A model generated the notes under the pieces. That model was not told the origin of the DNA. It was given only the letters and a program-made list of their open reading frames with translations, and did no database searches. A stretch of 64,000 nucleotides of DNA from Aciditerrimonas ferrireducens (lineage in GTDB: Bacteria > Actinomycetota > Acidimicrobiia > Acidimicrobiales > UBA8190): the NCBI RefSeq assembly GCF_023130475.1, contig NZ_JAKHEX010000006.1, positions 1 through 64,000 of the forward strand, given 5' to 3'. Below are positions 36,808 to 46,630 of the stretch, one piece after another (the stretch's first letter is position 1; each line of letters starts with the position of its first letter). Both the position numbers and the translations under genes were made by a program.

Positions 36808-38135
36808 CGGTCCACCTCCCCCATGACCGGGTCCACCGAGGAGATCGAGGCGATGGCGTCGGCGATCAGGCCGCCGTGCAGCATGACCGGCAGGCTCTGG
36901 AGGTTCACGAACGACGGGGCCCGAATGTGCATCCGGTAGGGCTTGCCGGTGCCGTCCGAGACCATGTAGCAGCCCAGCTCGCCCCGCGGGGACTCCACGG
37001 CCACGTAGACCTCGCCCTCTGGGACCCGGATGCCCTCGGTGAACAGCTTGAAGTGGTGGATGAGGGCCTCCATGGACTCGTCGATCCGGGCCCGGGGCGG
37101 CGGGGTGACCTTGCGGTCCAGGACCCGGTAGGGGCCCGAGGGCATCTTCTCCACCACCTGCCGCACGATCCGGATGGACTCCCGGATCTCGTTCAACCGC
37201 ACGGCGTAGCGGTCGAAGTTGTCCCCGTACGTGCCGACGATGACGTCGAACTCCACCTGGTCGTAGGCCAGGTAGGGCATCGTCCGCCGCAGGTCCCAAG
37301 GCACCCCCGTCGAGCGCAGGATCGGACCGGTGGCCGACAAGGCGATGGCCTCGGCCGCGCTGATGGCCCCGACCCCCTCGACCCGCTCCCGGAAGATCGG
37401 CTGGCCGGTCAGCAGCTCGTCGTAGTCGTCCAACCGGGCCTCGATGGTGTCGCAGAGGACCGTCACGTCGTCCTCCCAGCCGTCGGGCAGGTCGGCCGCC
37501 GTGCCCCCCACCCGGATGAAGTTGTGGTTCATCCGCAGCCCGGTGGTCTTCTCGAAGAAGGCCAGCACCATCTCCCGCTCACGGAAGCCGAAGATCATCA
37601 TCGTGGTGGAGCCCAGGTCCATGCCGTTGGTGGCCATCCACATGAGGTGCGAGGAGATCCGCTGCAGCTCGGCCAGGAGCATCCGGATCCACACCGCACG
37701 CGGCGGCAGCTCCACCCCGAGCAGCGCCTCAGCGGCCAAGGCGTAGACCAGCTCGTTGGTCAGCGGCGAGAGGTAGTCCATGCGGGTGACGTTCGTCCCC
37801 CCCTGGACGTAGGTCAGCTCCTCGGCCGTCTTCTCCATGCCGGTGTGCAGGTAGCCGATCACCGGCTTGGTCCGCAGCACCGTCTCGCCGTCCAGCTCCA
37901 TCATGAGGCGCAGCACCCCGTGGGTCGAGGGGTGCTGAGGCCCCATGTTGATGATCATCGTCTCGTCCTCGGCCCCCGCCTCGGGCAGGTCGGCCAGGTC
38001 CACCGCCGGGTGGCTCTCGGGCACCCGCAGGATCGCCCCCCGCTCCCGCCGGCGCTCCTCCGGCGGCGTGGCTGCCGCCGGCCCGAGCTCCTGGCCCCCC
38101 TCGGAGGTCTCCTTGACCAAGTCCTTGTCGGTCAT
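36804..38135 (-). CDS. nuoD: NADH-quinone oxidoreductase subunit D
   Basis: A 443-residue subunit homologous to the large subunit of NiFe hydrogenases. MGPQHPSTHGVLR, with the quinone-head histidines, and the C-terminal VMGEVDR end are intact; the nickel-binding cysteines of hydrogenase are absent as expected. The first 60 residues form a charged extension. ATG 38135 overlaps the nuoC stop (ATGA). Confidence 0.95.
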   Translation of the reverse strand: MTDKDLVKETSEGGQELGPAAATPPEERRRERGAILRVPESHPAVDLADLPEAGAEDETMIINMGPQHPSTHGVLRLMMELDGETVLRTKPVIGYLHTGMEKTAEELTYVQGGTNVTRMDYLSPLTNELVYALAAEALLGVELPPRAVWIRMLLAELQRISSHLMWMATNGMDLGSTTMMIFGFREREMVLAFFEKTTGLRMNHNFIRVGGTAADLPDGWEDDVTVLCDTIEARLDDYDELLTGQPIFRERVEGVGAISAAEAIALSATGPILRSTGVPWDLRRTMPYLAYDQVEFDVIVGTYGDNFDRYAVRLNEIRESIRIVRQVVEKMPSGPYRVLDRKVTPPPRARIDESMEALIHHFKLFTEGIRVPEGEVYVAVESPRGELGCYMVSDGTGKPYRMHIRAPSFVNLQSLPVMLHGGLIADAIASISSVDPVMGEVDR

Positions 38136-38701
38136 CGTGGCCCCGGTGCCTCCTTGAACTGCACCGGCACCCGGCCCACCCCGTAGTCCTTCCGCAGCGG
38201 GTGGCCTTCCCAGTCCTCGGGCATGAGGATCCGGGTCAGGTCCGGGTGCCCGACGAAGCGGATGCCGAACATGTCGAAGCACTCCCGTTCCATCGCCTCG
38301 GCCCCCGGGTACAGGTCCCAGGCCGATGCCAGCACGGGGTCCGCCTCGGGCACCTGGACCCGGATCCGGACCATGCCCGGGGGATCCAGGCGCCGCAGGA
38401 CCACCGCCACCTCGAACCGCTCCGGCTCGACCCCCGCCGGCAGCGTCCGCCCCGGGTGGGTCAGGTAGTCGACCCCGCAGAGGTCGGCCAGCATCTCGAA
38501 CCCCTCGACCTGGAGCTCGGCGAGGAGGTCGTGGTAGCGCTCCCGGCTCGGGAAGAAGATCTGGACGCCGGCCCGGCCGACGAGCTGGGGGACGTCCGAC
38601 CCTCCGCCTCCTGCCACGCCTCGGCCGCTGGCCCCGGCCAGCCCACCCTCAGTGGCTCCGGTGGCTGGCGGCGTGCCGGTCTCAGGCTCCGGGCCGCTCA
38701 T
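38132..38701 (-). CDS. nuoC: NADH-quinone oxidoreductase subunit C
   Basis: A 189-residue hydrophilic subunit of the 30-kDa family. The signature [36 protein letters not shown] is present near the C-terminus; a glycine-rich leader of about 35 residues precedes the domain. It packs against NuoD and NuoB. ATG 38701 overlaps the nuoB stop (ATGA). Confidence 0.95.
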   Translation of the reverse strand: MSGPEPETGTPPATGATEGGLAGASGRGVAGGGGSDVPQLVGRAGVQIFFPSRERYHDLLAELQVEGFEMLADLCGVDYLTHPGRTLPAGVEPERFEVAVVLRRLDPPGMVRIRVQVPEADPVLASAWDLYPGAEAMERECFDMFGIRFVGHPDLTRILMPEDWEGHPLRKDYGVGRVPVQFKEAPGPR

Positions 38702-39252
38702 CGCGGCGTCCCCAGCCGGACGGCCTCGGGCTCCTCCCGCAGCCAGCCAGCGGTCCGCTCGACCGGCGGCGTCGTGGCACGCCGCCGCGTGATCTGTCCG
38801 GTCCGGATCTTCTCGTGGAGGGTCAAGATGGCGTGCAGCAGGGTCTCGGGGCTCGGCGGACACCCGGGGGCGTAGACGTCGACCGGCACCACCTGGTCCA
38901 CGCCCTGCACGATCGCGTAGTTGTTGAACATGCCGCCGCTCGAGGCGCAGACCCCCATGGAGATCACCCACTTGGGCTCCATCATCTGGTCGTAGACCTG
39001 CCGCAGCACCGGCGCCATCTTCTGGGAGACCCGGCCCGCCACCACCATCAGGTCCGCCTGCCGGGGCGAGGCCCGGAAGACCTCCATCCCGAAGCGGCTC
39101 ACGTCGAAGTCGGCCGTCCCGACGGCCATCATCTCGATGGCGCAGCACGCCAGGCCGAACGTCGCGGGCCACACGCTGTTCCGCCGGGCCCACTTCACCA
39201 GGTCCTCGAGGCGGGCCGTGAAGAAGTTCCGGTTGAGGTCCTCGAGCCCCAT
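38698..39252 (-). CDS. nuoB: NADH-quinone oxidoreductase subunit B
   Basis: A 184-residue subunit carrying cluster N2, the last electron carrier before quinone. The tandem cysteines are in [11 protein letters not shown], with the other ligands in GVCASSGG and YAPGCPP. It starts 4 nt after nuoA. Confidence 0.95.
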   Translation of the reverse strand: MGLEDLNRNFFTARLEDLVKWARRNSVWPATFGLACCAIEMMAVGTADFDVSRFGMEVFRASPRQADLMVVAGRVSQKMAPVLRQVYDQMMEPKWVISMGVCASSGGMFNNYAIVQGVDQVVPVDVYAPGCPPSPETLLHAILTLHEKIRTGQITRRRATTPPVERTAGWLREEPEAVRLGTPR

Positions 39253-39256
39253 GGCC

Positions 39257-39706
39257 TCAGGCCGCCTCGTCGCTCGAACGCCCGCTCGGCACCCGCCCCA
39301 CCGTCGAAGCCGTCGTCCGCTCCGGGGCAGCCGGCCGCAGCCGCTTGGCCGGACCCCAGTCCAGGGCCCCGTTGCTCACCAGGTACAGGAAGGAGCCGAA
39401 GACCACCACGGCGAAGACCAGGACCTCCACCAGCCCGAAGGTGGCCAGCTGCCGGAAGATGACCGCCCAGGGGTAGAGGAAGACGATCTCGATGTCGAAG
39501 ATGATGAAGATCATCGCCACCAGGTAGAAGCGCACCGGGAAGCGCTGGGGCGGCTCCCGGTCGGGCACGATCCCGCACTCGTAGGGGGCGACCTTCGCGG
39601 CGTGCGGCCGCTTCCTCGGCCCGAGGAGGGACGAGGCCACGAACGACAGGACCGCGAAGAGCAGCCCCAGCACCAACAGGATGAAGATCGGCAGGTAGGT
39701 CTTCAT
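39257..39706 (-). CDS. nuoA: NADH-quinone oxidoreductase subunit A
   Basis: A 149-residue subunit with three helices; the loop PYECGIVP containing the conserved cysteine and [23 protein letters not shown] are diagnostic. It opens the nuoA-N operon, divergent from the reductase gene at 39814. ATG 39706 has no ribosome site at normal distance. An in-frame GTG at 39727 with GAGAGG close in front is an alternative, and TAGAAC lies 11 nt before the ATG, so the true start is uncertain within about 20 nt. Confidence 0.93.
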   Translation of the reverse strand: MKTYLPIFILLVLGLLFAVLSFVASSLLGPRKRPHAAKVAPYECGIVPDREPPQRFPVRFYLVAMIFIIFDIEIVFLYPWAVIFRQLATFGLVEVLVFAVVVFGSFLYLVSNGALDWGPAKRLRPAAPERTTASTVGRVPSGRSSDEAA

Positions 39707-39801
39707 GGCCGAAGCCGGTTCTACCACGCCCTCTCGTCCAGGGCACATTCGGTCCTCCCAGGCCACGGGGCCCCGCCGACGAGGTGCTGGGCCGAAGCCT
39801 C

Positions 39802-39816
39802 TAGCATCAGGCCGTG
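39802..39816 (+). promoter_or_regulatory. Leaderless promoter of the geranylgeranyl reductase-like gene
   Basis: TAGCAT, 6 nt, GTG at 39814. It lies in the 107-bp gap shared with the divergent nuo operon. Confidence 0.55.
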
Positions 39817-41154
39817 GCCCCCGTGGACCCCCAGGCCGCCTCGCCCCTCCTCGACGATCCCGACCCGCCCATCCCTGACCGCAGCCAGGTCCTGGTCGTC
39901 GGGGCCGGCCCCGCCGGCTCGGCCTGCGCCTTCTGGCTGGCCCAAGCCGGCTGGCAGGTGACCGTCGTCGAACGCAAGCGCTTCCCCCGGGCCAAGACCT
40001 GTGGGGACGGCCTCACCCCCCGATCCGTCCGCCAGCTCGCCGACATGGGACTCGAGGGCGCCCTGGACGGCGCCCACCGCTACCGGGGCCTCCGGGCCTG
40101 CGCCTACGGCCTCGAGCTAGAGCTGCCCTGGCCCTCCCACCCCACCTTCCCCTCCGAGGGCTACGTCGTGACCCGCTACGACCTCGACCGCCTCGTGGCC
40201 GAGCGAGCCAGGCAGGCCGGCGCCACCGTCCTCCAGGGAACCGAGGCCCTCGAACCGGTCCTCGCCGACGGGCAGCAGCCCGCGGAGGCCGGGGCCCGGA
40301 CCTTGCCCCGGTGCCGAGCCCTCCGGGTCCGCCGGGCCGCCACCGGGGAAACCGCCACCATCGGGTTCGACTACCTCGTCCTCGCCGAAGGGGCCAACGC
40401 CCGGGTCGCCCGGGCCCTCGGCGCCCAACGAGAGCGCCGCTGGCCCCTCGGCCTCGCCCTCCGTGGCTACTACCGCTCCCCGGCGCACGACGAGCCCTTC
40501 ATCGAGTCCCACCTCGACATCCGGGACGCCTCGGGGGCGGTCGTCCCCGGCTACGGCTGGATCTTCCCCCTCGGGGACGGCCGGGTGAACGTCGGCGTCG
40601 GCCTCCTCTCGGCCGAGGGTCGCTGGCGGGGGGTGAACACCACCCGGCTCCTCGACGCCTTCCTGGCCCAGGCCCCGGCCCGGTGGCAGCTCTCGCCCGA
40701 CGCCGCCCTCGGCCAGGCCACCGGGGGCAAGCTGCCCATGGGCCTCTCCATCGCCCCCCGGGTCGGGCCCAACGTGCTCCTCGCCGGGGACGCCATGGGC
40801 GCCATCAACCCCTTCAACGGGGAGGGCATCGCCTACGGCTACGAGACCGGCCGCCTCGCGGCGGCCGTCGTGGCCGAGGCCCTGGCCGGAGCCGGCGAGG
40901 CCGCCCTGGCCAGCTACGAGGACCGCCTCCAGGCCGCCTACGGCCACTACTACCGGGTGGCCCGGGACTTCGTCCGCCTCATCAGCCACCCCCGCGCCAT
41001 GCAGGTCTGCGTCCGCACCGGCATGCACAGCCGGCCCCTCATGGCCGCCCTGCTGCGGGTCATGGCCAACCTCCTGCGCCCCGACCGGCTCGGCGCCGGC
41101 GAGGCCACCTACGCCGTGGCCGCGGCCCTCGCCGCCGTCGGTCCTGGGAGCTGA
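39814..41154 (+). CDS. Geranylgeranyl reductase family FAD-dependent oxidoreductase
   Basis: A 446-residue flavoprotein. The N-terminal FAD motif VVGAGPAGSACAFWLAQAG is followed by the family segment KTCGDGLTPRSV, and the C-terminal half has LAGDAMGAINPFNGEGIAYGYETGR, which contacts FAD. The family reduces isoprenoid double bonds; actinobacterial members such as MenJ saturate the menaquinone side chain. Its place directly divergent from the nuo operon, whose enzyme uses menaquinone, favours that role here, but reduction of another polyprenyl lipid is possible. Its 3' end overlaps the opposing gene by 46 nt. Confidence 0.85.
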   Translation: MAPVDPQAASPLLDDPDPPIPDRSQVLVVGAGPAGSACAFWLAQAGWQVTVVERKRFPRAKTCGDGLTPRSVRQLADMGLEGALDGAHRYRGLRACAYGLELELPWPSHPTFPSEGYVVTRYDLDRLVAERARQAGATVLQGTEALEPVLADGQQPAEAGARTLPRCRALRVRRAATGETATIGFDYLVLAEGANARVARALGAQRERRWPLGLALRGYYRSPAHDEPFIESHLDIRDASGAVVPGYGWIFPLGDGRVNVGVGLLSAEGRWRGVNTTRLLDAFLAQAPARWQLSPDAALGQATGGKLPMGLSIAPRVGPNVLLAGDAMGAINPFNGEGIAYGYETGRLAAAVVAEALAGAGEAALASYEDRLQAAYGHYYRVARDFVRLISHPRAMQVCVRTGMHSRPLMAALLRVMANLLRPDRLGAGEATYAVAAALAAVGPGS

Positions 41155-41690
41155 GGCGGCGCCGGCAGCGGCCCCGCGCCGGCCCCCGGCTCGGCGCTCC
41201 TCGCCCCCCAGGCCACCGGGGGCGGGTCGGGAAGGGGAGGAAGGGGCCGGGGGGTGTGGGCCCGCAGCGTGGCGGCCAGGTCCTCCACCCAGCCCGGGTC
41301 CTCCTCATCGGCGACCCGGAGCCGCAGCTCAGCGGTCGGCAGGTCCAAGACGACCTCGCTGCCACCGGGGGTGTCGAGCACCCGCTCCCGCCGGAGGTCC
41401 CCGACCGCCCGCCAGGGCACCACCAGGACCCGCCCGGCCCGACGGTCGCAGACGGTCACCCCGAAGTCGTCCATCTGGGCGACCGCGTCGGGCCGGCCGT
41501 GGCCGTCCCCGAGGGTCAGCCGACGGATGCCCCCACCCCGGCCTTCGCCGGTCAGCGCGCCTTGGAAGGTCGGGCCCAGCCCGAAGCGCTCCTCCTCCAC
41601 CCCCGACACATCGGCGGGGTGGGGCTGGCTCTTGAGCGGCCCGTCGGCGAACGCCCGGCTGGTGCGTGCCCAGTCGGCTGCAAAACACAA
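41109..41690 (-). CDS. Hypothetical protein, possible PH-like domain
   Basis: I do not recognise a named family. The frame from 41690 gives 193 residues; the stretch DFGVTVCDRRAGRVLVVPWRAVGDLRRERVLD followed by alternating hydrophobic strands and an amphipathic helix looks like a small PH-like membrane-associated domain, and the C-terminus is proline-rich. It fills an otherwise empty 616-nt interval between two convergent neighbours, which is why I keep it. The start is unclear: TTG codons at 41693 and 41690 lie in an AT-rich patch, while in-frame GTG codons come later. It may be a distal member of the hem operon or a separate gene. Confidence 0.45.
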   Translation of the reverse strand: MCFAADWARTSRAFADGPLKSQPHPADVSGVEEERFGLGPTFQGALTGEGRGGGIRRLTLGDGHGRPDAVAQMDDFGVTVCDRRAGRVLVVPWRAVGDLRRERVLDTPGGSEVVLDLPTAELRLRVADEEDPGWVEDLAATLRAHTPRPLPPLPDPPPVAWGARSAEPGAGAGPLPAPPQLPGPTAARAAATA

Positions 41691-41714
41691 CAATTCACAC
41701 AAACTCCACAACGG
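41681..41714. other. Short AT-rich island
   Basis: About 34 bases (CAAAACACAACAATTCACAC and the following AAACTCCACAAC) are far poorer in G+C than anything around them. They lie just downstream of the hemL terminator hairpin and at the start of the hypothetical gene. They could be a promoter region, but no good -35/-10 pair is visible on either strand. Confidence 0.5.
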
Positions 41715-41748
41715 CCGGCGGCACGGCCGGGCGGCAAGGGGTTGGACG

Positions 41749-41771
41749 GAGCCGTCGGCCCCCGACGGCTC
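41749..41771 (-). terminator. Terminator hairpin at the end of hemL
   Basis: A perfect 10-bp stem (GAGCCGTCGG with CCGACGGCTC) and a 3-nt loop. It covers the hemL stop codon, so the transcript would end within or just past the gene. No T-run. Confidence 0.6.
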
Positions 41772-43080
41772 AGTCCGAGGTGGGCTCCTCGGCCACCACT
41801 GCCGCCGCCGCCTGGACCGCCTCGAGGACCTGGCCGAGGACAGCGTCGTCGTGGGCCATGCCCGGGAACCACGTCTCGAAGGGGCTGGGCGGCAACAGGA
41901 CACCTCGGCGGGCCATCTCGTGGAAGAACCGCCGGTAGCGGCGGGCGGAGGCCGCCCGGGCCCCCGCCCCGTCCCGGACCGGCTGCTCCGTGAAGAAGAC
42001 CGACAGGAGCGGCCCGACCACCGGCACCTGGGCCGCGACCCCCGCGGCGGCGAACACCTCGGTCAGCTCCCCGGCCAGGGCCGCCACCCGGCGGCTCAGG
42101 GCCTCGTAGTCCGCTGGCTGGACCGCCCGGAGCACGGCCAGGCCAGCGGCGGTGGCCAAGGGGTTCCCCGAGAGGGTGCCGGCCTGGTAGACGGGGCCGC
42201 TCGGGGCCACGGACCCCATGAGCTCCCGGGACCCGGCGAAGGCCCCGATGGGCAAGCCACCCCCAATGACCTTCCCGAAGCACCACAGGTCGGGCCGAAC
42301 CCCGGCGCTCGCCGTCGCCCCACCTGGCCCGAGGCGGAACCCGCTGATGACCTCGTCGAAGACCAGCAGGGCGCCAACCCGGTCGCAAGCCTCCCGGAGC
42401 CCTGCCAGGAAGCCCGGTTCTGGAGGGACGAGGCCCATGTTGGCGGCCACCGGCTCCACGATCACGCAGGCCACCTGCTCGTCGAGGTCCGGCACCTGGT
42501 TGTAGGGGACCACCAGGGTCTCAGCCACGGCGGCCCGGGGCACCCCGGCCGAGCCCGGCAGCCCCAAGGTGGCCACGCCGCTGCCGCCCCCGGCCAAGAG
42601 GGCATCCGCGTGGCCGTGGTAGCAGCCGTCGAACTTCACGACCCGGTCTCGCCCGGTCACCGCCCGGGCCAGGCGCAGGGCGCTCATGGTCGCCTCGGTC
42701 CCCGAGGAGACCAGCCGGACCTGCTCGACGCCGGGCACCCGAGCGCAGATGGCCTCGGCCAGCTGGACCTCCCCGGGGGTCGTGGCCCCGAAGGTGGTTC
42801 CCTTGGCGGCCGCTTCCGCCAGGGCGGCGGTCACCGCCGGGTGGGCGTGGCCGAGGAGGACCGCCCCGTAGGACTGCACGAGGTCCAGCCAGCGTCGGCC
42901 GTCGACGTCCACCACGTAGGGTCCCTCGCCCCGCTCGATCACCACCGGCGTGCCGCCCACCGCCTGGTGGGACCGAACCGGGGAGCTGACCCCGCCGGGC
43001 AGGACCCGACGGGCCCGGGCCCACCAGCCAGCCGTGGCCGAAGAGGCCTCCTGCTCGGCGCTCGCCTCGGTCTCCACCAC
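41770..43080 (-). CDS. hemL: Glutamate-1-semialdehyde 2,1-aminomutase
   Basis: A 436-residue PLP enzyme that makes 5-aminolevulinate in the C5 pathway. The PLP lysine is in FGKVIGGGLPIGAF; LPGGVSSPVRS, VSSGTEATMSALRLAR and FDEVISGFR are diagnostic. It is full length. GAGGAG precedes the GTG start, 23 nt after hemB. It is the last hem gene of the rex-linked cluster and together with HemA commits glutamyl-tRNA to tetrapyrroles. Confidence 0.95.
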   Translation of the reverse strand: MVETEASAEQEASSATAGWWARARRVLPGGVSSPVRSHQAVGGTPVVIERGEGPYVVDVDGRRWLDLVQSYGAVLLGHAHPAVTAALAEAAAKGTTFGATTPGEVQLAEAICARVPGVEQVRLVSSGTEATMSALRLARAVTGRDRVVKFDGCYHGHADALLAGGGSGVATLGLPGSAGVPRAAVAETLVVPYNQVPDLDEQVACVIVEPVAANMGLVPPEPGFLAGLREACDRVGALLVFDEVISGFRLGPGGATASAGVRPDLWCFGKVIGGGLPIGAFAGSRELMGSVAPSGPVYQAGTLSGNPLATAAGLAVLRAVQPADYEALSRRVAALAGELTEVFAAAGVAAQVPVVGPLLSVFFTEQPVRDGAGARAASARRYRRFFHEMARRGVLLPPSPFETWFPGMAHDDAVLGQVLEAVQAAAAVVAEEPTSD

Positions 43081-43103
43081 CCCGCTCCTCGCTCGCCGCC
43101 CGC

Positions 43104-44150
<1,047 letters not shown>

Positions 44151-44153
<3 letters not shown>

Positions 44154-44166
44154 GACCGGGAGCCTA
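44151..44166 (-). promoter_or_regulatory. Leaderless promoter of hemB overlapping the upstream stop codon
   Basis: On the minus strand TAGGCT, 7 nt, GTG. The first three bases of the hexamer are the TAG stop of the cobA-hemD gene. Confidence 0.55.
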
Positions 44167-45672
44167 TTGGGGGTCCGCGGGCGCCGGGCCTGCGGGGAGC
44201 GGCCGGCCGAGCGCCCTGGCCAGCGCCGAGGCCACGGCCGCCGGTTCGGGTCGGGCCGCCACCGCCTGGACCGCCAGACCCAGGTCGGCGGCGGCCGCTG
44301 CCGTGGTCGGGCCCAGGCAGACCACCCGGGGGGACGCCTCGGTCCCGAACAGTTCCCGGTAACGGGCCACCGCCGAGGGAGCGGCCAGGACGACGGCATC
44401 GGCCGTCCGGGCCTCCTCGAGGGCCTTCGAGGGCAGGTCCTCGAGCGGCACGGGCTCGGTCCGGTAGGCCTCGACCTCCACCACCTCCCAGCCCTTGGCC
44501 CGCAGCCCGTCGGGCAGCTCGGGGCGGGCCTGGGCCGCCCGGGGGAACAGGACCCGACCCGGCCGGTCCCCCGGCGGATCGGGGAAGGCCGACGCCAATC
44601 CGCTGGCCCGCTCCGCTCCGGCCGGTGGCCGGAGGTCGGCGACCAGGAACCGTCGGGCCAGGGCGGCCTCGCTGGCCGGCCCGACCACCGCCAGTCGGGG
44701 ACCCGCCAAGGCCCGACCGTCCCGGACCCGGCTGAGCACGGCCTCCACCGCCTCGACCGAGGTGAAGGCGAGCCAGTCGAAGGCCGGCAGCTCGCCGAGC
44801 CGGGCTGCCAGGGCGGCCCCGCCGTCCGCCGGCGGGCCGATCCGCTGGAGGGGCAGGCCGATGACCTCGGCCCCGTACTCGGCCAGCGCCTCGGCCAGCG
44901 GGCCGATCCGCCCCTCGGGCCTCGTCAGGACCACCCGCGCCCCGTGCAGGGGCCGGTCCTCTGCGGACCAGAGGCGCAGCCCCGCCACCGGCCCCACCAC
45001 GATGACCGCCGGCGCCTCGACCGCCAGGTCGCCGAGGCCCGCCAGGGTGGTCCGCTGGGTCCGCTGCCGGGGACCGGCGGCCCGCTCGACCACGGCCACG
45101 GGGGTCTGGGCGTCCCGGCCCCCGGCCAGCAGGGCCGCCGCGATCTCGGCCCGACGCTCGACCCCCATGAGCACCACCAGGGTGCCCCCCGCGGCAGCCA
45201 GGGCCGACCAGTCCACCCCGCCGGGGGTGCTGGGCTCCCCGACGTGCCCGGTGACCACGGTGACCGAGGTGGCCAGGCCCCGATGGGTGACCGGCACCCC
45301 GGCCAGCTCCGGGCCGGCCACCGCCGAGGTCACCCCGGGCACCACTTCGACCGGCACCCCGGCGGCCTGGAGGGCCTCGACCTCCTCCCCGCCTCGGCCC
45401 AGGACGTAGGGATCCCCGCCTTTCAGGCGGACCACGAGGGCCCCCCGGCGGCCGTGCGCCACGAGCTGCTCGCTGATCCAGGCCTGCCGGTGTGCCTCGC
45501 CTGGTCGCTTGCCCGCGTCGACGAGCAGCGCCCCGGGGGGCGCCAGGGCCAGCAGCTCGGGGTGGACGAGCCGGTCGTAGACCACGACCTCGGCCCGGCG
45601 CAGCAGCGCCTCGCCGCGCCGGGTCAGCAGGCCGGGGTCCCCCGGGCCGGCCCCCACCAGGTAGACCGTCAC
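44164..45672 (-). CDS. cobA-hemD: Fused uroporphyrin-III C-methyltransferase and uroporphyrinogen-III synthase
   Basis: A 502-residue bifunctional protein. Residues 1-240 are a SAM-dependent methyltransferase (VYLVGAGPGDPGLLTRRG, RLKGGDPYVLGRGGEE) that starts siroheme and cobalamin synthesis. Residues about 250-495 are a HemD-type cyclase, which is poorly conserved by nature but has TRPEGRIGPLAEAL and a C-terminal PTTAAAAADLG. It uses the HemC product from the gene before it. This fusion is common in actinobacteria. GTG 45672 follows a repeat-rich 44-nt gap. Confidence 0.93.
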   Translation of the reverse strand: MTVYLVGAGPGDPGLLTRRGEALLRRAEVVVYDRLVHPELLALAPPGALLVDAGKRPGEAHRQAWISEQLVAHGRRGALVVRLKGGDPYVLGRGGEEVEALQAAGVPVEVVPGVTSAVAGPELAGVPVTHRGLATSVTVVTGHVGEPSTPGGVDWSALAAAGGTLVVLMGVERRAEIAAALLAGGRDAQTPVAVVERAAGPRQRTQRTTLAGLGDLAVEAPAVIVVGPVAGLRLWSAEDRPLHGARVVLTRPEGRIGPLAEALAEYGAEVIGLPLQRIGPPADGGAALAARLGELPAFDWLAFTSVEAVEAVLSRVRDGRALAGPRLAVVGPASEAALARRFLVADLRPPAGAERASGLASAFPDPPGDRPGRVLFPRAAQARPELPDGLRAKGWEVVEVEAYRTEPVPLEDLPSKALEEARTADAVVLAAPSAVARYRELFGTEASPRVVCLGPTTAAAAADLGLAVQAVAARPEPAAVASALARALGRPLPAGPAPADPQ

Positions 45673-45691
45673 GTGCCCAGCGTCACCGACC

Positions 45692-45725
45692 GGGCCCGAT
45701 CACCGCAAGGGCCCGATCACCGCAA
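45692..45725. repeat. 17-bp tandem duplication at the hemC-cobA junction
   Basis: GGGCCCGATCACCGCAA occurs twice in a row (45692-45708 and 45709-45725), followed by a partial third copy. The second copy contains the hemC stop codon. One copy extends into the spacer before cobA-hemD. Confidence 0.95.
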
Positions 45726-46625
45726 GGGGCCCGTCACCAGGTCGGCCCCGGCCGCCGCCAGGGCCTGGGCGCCCGCCGTCCCCAGAGCGGCAGGGTCGGT
45801 GCCGACCAGCCGGCGGCGGCACAGCAGGTGGCCGTCGGGGCTGGCGGCCAGGACCTCCAGGGCGAGTTCCTCCCCGGCCCCGGTCGGCGTGGCCAGGGCA
45901 CCGACCGCGGCCTGGCAGCCGCCGCCCATGGCGGCGAGGAAGGCCCGCTCGGTGAGGACGGCCAGTCGACTGGGCCGGTGGTCGAGAGCGGCGAGGAGGC
46001 CGAGCAGCGGCTCGTCCTCGACCCGGCACTCGATGGCCAGGGCCCCTTGGCCGACCTGGGGGAGGACGATCGAGGTGGGCAAGACCGACGCCCGCTCGGG
46101 CGCCAGTCCCAGCCGGTCGAGGGCGGCCGCAGCGACCACGAGGGCGTCGACCTGGTCGAGGCGGCCGAGGCGAGTGCCGATGCTGCCCCGGAGCTCGACG
46201 AAGCGCAGGTCCGGTCGCCACCAGGCCAGCTGGGCCCGCCGCCTGGGTGCGCCCGAGGCCACGACCGCGCCGGGCCGGAGACCCTGGAGGGAGCCGCCGA
46301 CCAGGACGTCCCGGGGGTCGGCCCGGGGCGGGACCGCGGCCAGCACCAGGCCCGGCACCGGGGCGGCCGGCAGGTCCTTGGCCGAGTGGACTGCCAGGTC
46401 GGCTCGCCCCTCGAGCAGGGCGGCGCGGACCTCGGCCACGAAGACACCCTGGCCGCCCAGTTGCCAGAGGGGCACGCTGGCCCGCTGGTCGCCGGTGGTG
46501 CGCACCACGACCGTCTCGACGGCCACCCCGGCCAGGGCTGCCAGGCGCTCAGCCACCTGGGCTGCCTGCTGGCGAGCCAGCGGCGTGGCACGGGTGGCGA
46601 GCCGAAGGGCCCGACCGGCAACCAC
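45717..46625 (-). CDS. hemC: Porphobilinogen deaminase (hydroxymethylbilane synthase)
   Basis: A 302-residue enzyme that polymerises four porphobilinogens. The catalytic aspartate is in VHSAKDLP, the cofactor-attachment cysteine in AMGGGCQAAVGA, and the arginine-rich substrate loop in LRGSIGTRLGRL. GTG 46625, 5 nt after the hemA stop, is chosen because the sequence before it reads as a shadow of hemA. The 3' end carries a 17-bp tandem repeat. Confidence 0.95.
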   Translation of the reverse strand: MVAGRALRLATRATPLARQQAAQVAERLAALAGVAVETVVVRTTGDQRASVPLWQLGGQGVFVAEVRAALLEGRADLAVHSAKDLPAAPVPGLVLAAVPPRADPRDVLVGGSLQGLRPGAVVASGAPRRRAQLAWWRPDLRFVELRGSIGTRLGRLDQVDALVVAAAALDRLGLAPERASVLPTSIVLPQVGQGALAIECRVEDEPLLGLLAALDHRPSRLAVLTERAFLAAMGGGCQAAVGALATPTGAGEELALEVLAASPDGHLLCRRRLVGTDPAALGTAGAQALAAAGADLVTGPLR

Positions 46626-46630
46626 CGGCC

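Noticed and set aside
41681-41704. Rex operator in the AT-rich patch
   Set aside because: The required inverted TTCACA half is not at the right distance; only isolated TTGTG-like pieces are present.
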